Below are positions 62,849-64,000 of a stretch of 64,000 bases of DNA, piece after piece. Under the pieces are notes generated by a model, which saw only the letters and a program-made list of their open reading frames with translations, ran no database searches and had not been told where the DNA came from. Origin of the DNA: Nocardioides rotundus (GTDB lineage: Bacteria > Actinomycetota > Actinomycetes > Propionibacteriales > Nocardioidaceae). Position 1 is the stretch's first letter, and every line of letters starts with the position of its first letter. The stretch lies in assembly GCF_019931675.1 (NCBI RefSeq), contig NZ_CP082922.1, forward strand, positions 3,053,001 to 3,117,000, read 5' to 3'. The position numbers and the translations under genes were made by a program.

Positions 62849-64000
<1,152 letters not shown>

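Overview
This window is high-GC chromosomal DNA from an actinobacterium, most likely a member of the Nocardioidaceae (Nocardioides-like). The evidence is a mycothiol glycosyltransferase (mshA), CarD, the SenX3/RegX3 phosphate two-component pair next to phoU, an F420-dependent NADP reductase, a fused isobutyryl-CoA mutase (IcmF), frequent GTG starts and many 1-4 base stop/start overlaps. The genus is inferred; no rRNA or tRNA gene was seen.

Positions 1-9250 are accessory DNA. A leftward gene block (4586 to 1714) looks like a decayed or partly mis-sequenced phage segment: a major-capsid-like protein, three small zinc-binding-type proteins and a tail-to-tail terminator. Next come a small membrane protein and a SIR2-like (DUF4917-type) gene cut in two by a complete IS1380-family element (6060-7769). 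A cysteine-cluster protein and a small serine recombinase with nearby 23-bp repeats close the region.

Positions 9263-28066 are core chromosome: membrane metallophosphoesterase-rlmB-cysS, a sulfite-oxidase-like molybdoprotein, an ispF-hydrolase-GIDE-ispD operon, an AI-2E-type permease, an M14 peptidase, a degenerate IspD paralogue beside carD, a UbiA prenyltransferase, a lipoprotein, gpmA, phoU, senX3-regX3, an EamA transporter and a YbjN protein.

Positions 28063-40250 hold mshA, overlapped by an NRPS-like adenylation/carrier/acyltransferase protein under an iron-box-like site. They also hold a racemase, an M4 protease fused to an emfourin-like inhibitor domain, a glxR-hyi-rnhA operon, a thioesterase-typA pair and a metal-receptor protein.

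Positions 40342-57018 hold three tandem secreted RTX-like paralogues, then marR and icmF sharing a 12-base operator. After these come a rhomboid protease, an acyl-CoA dehydrogenase, a DJ-1/PfpI protein and a five-gene overlapping operon (glycine-betaine/choline-type ABC transporter plus an MFS permease).

Positions 57077-64000 hold a RibD-type reductase, a divergent FolP-like protein, a TetR/DHFR-like pair, npdG, and nucleotide-sugar genes (an epimerase/reductase, gmd, galE and the start of an rmlB-like gene).

Two features cut across the window. First, two families of short tandem repeats (21-bp GCCGACTC-type and TCGACAAGCTCGACC-type) occur both between genes and, in frame, in interdomain linkers of three proteins. 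Second, five genes each lack exactly one base, which points to consensus deletions or recent decay.
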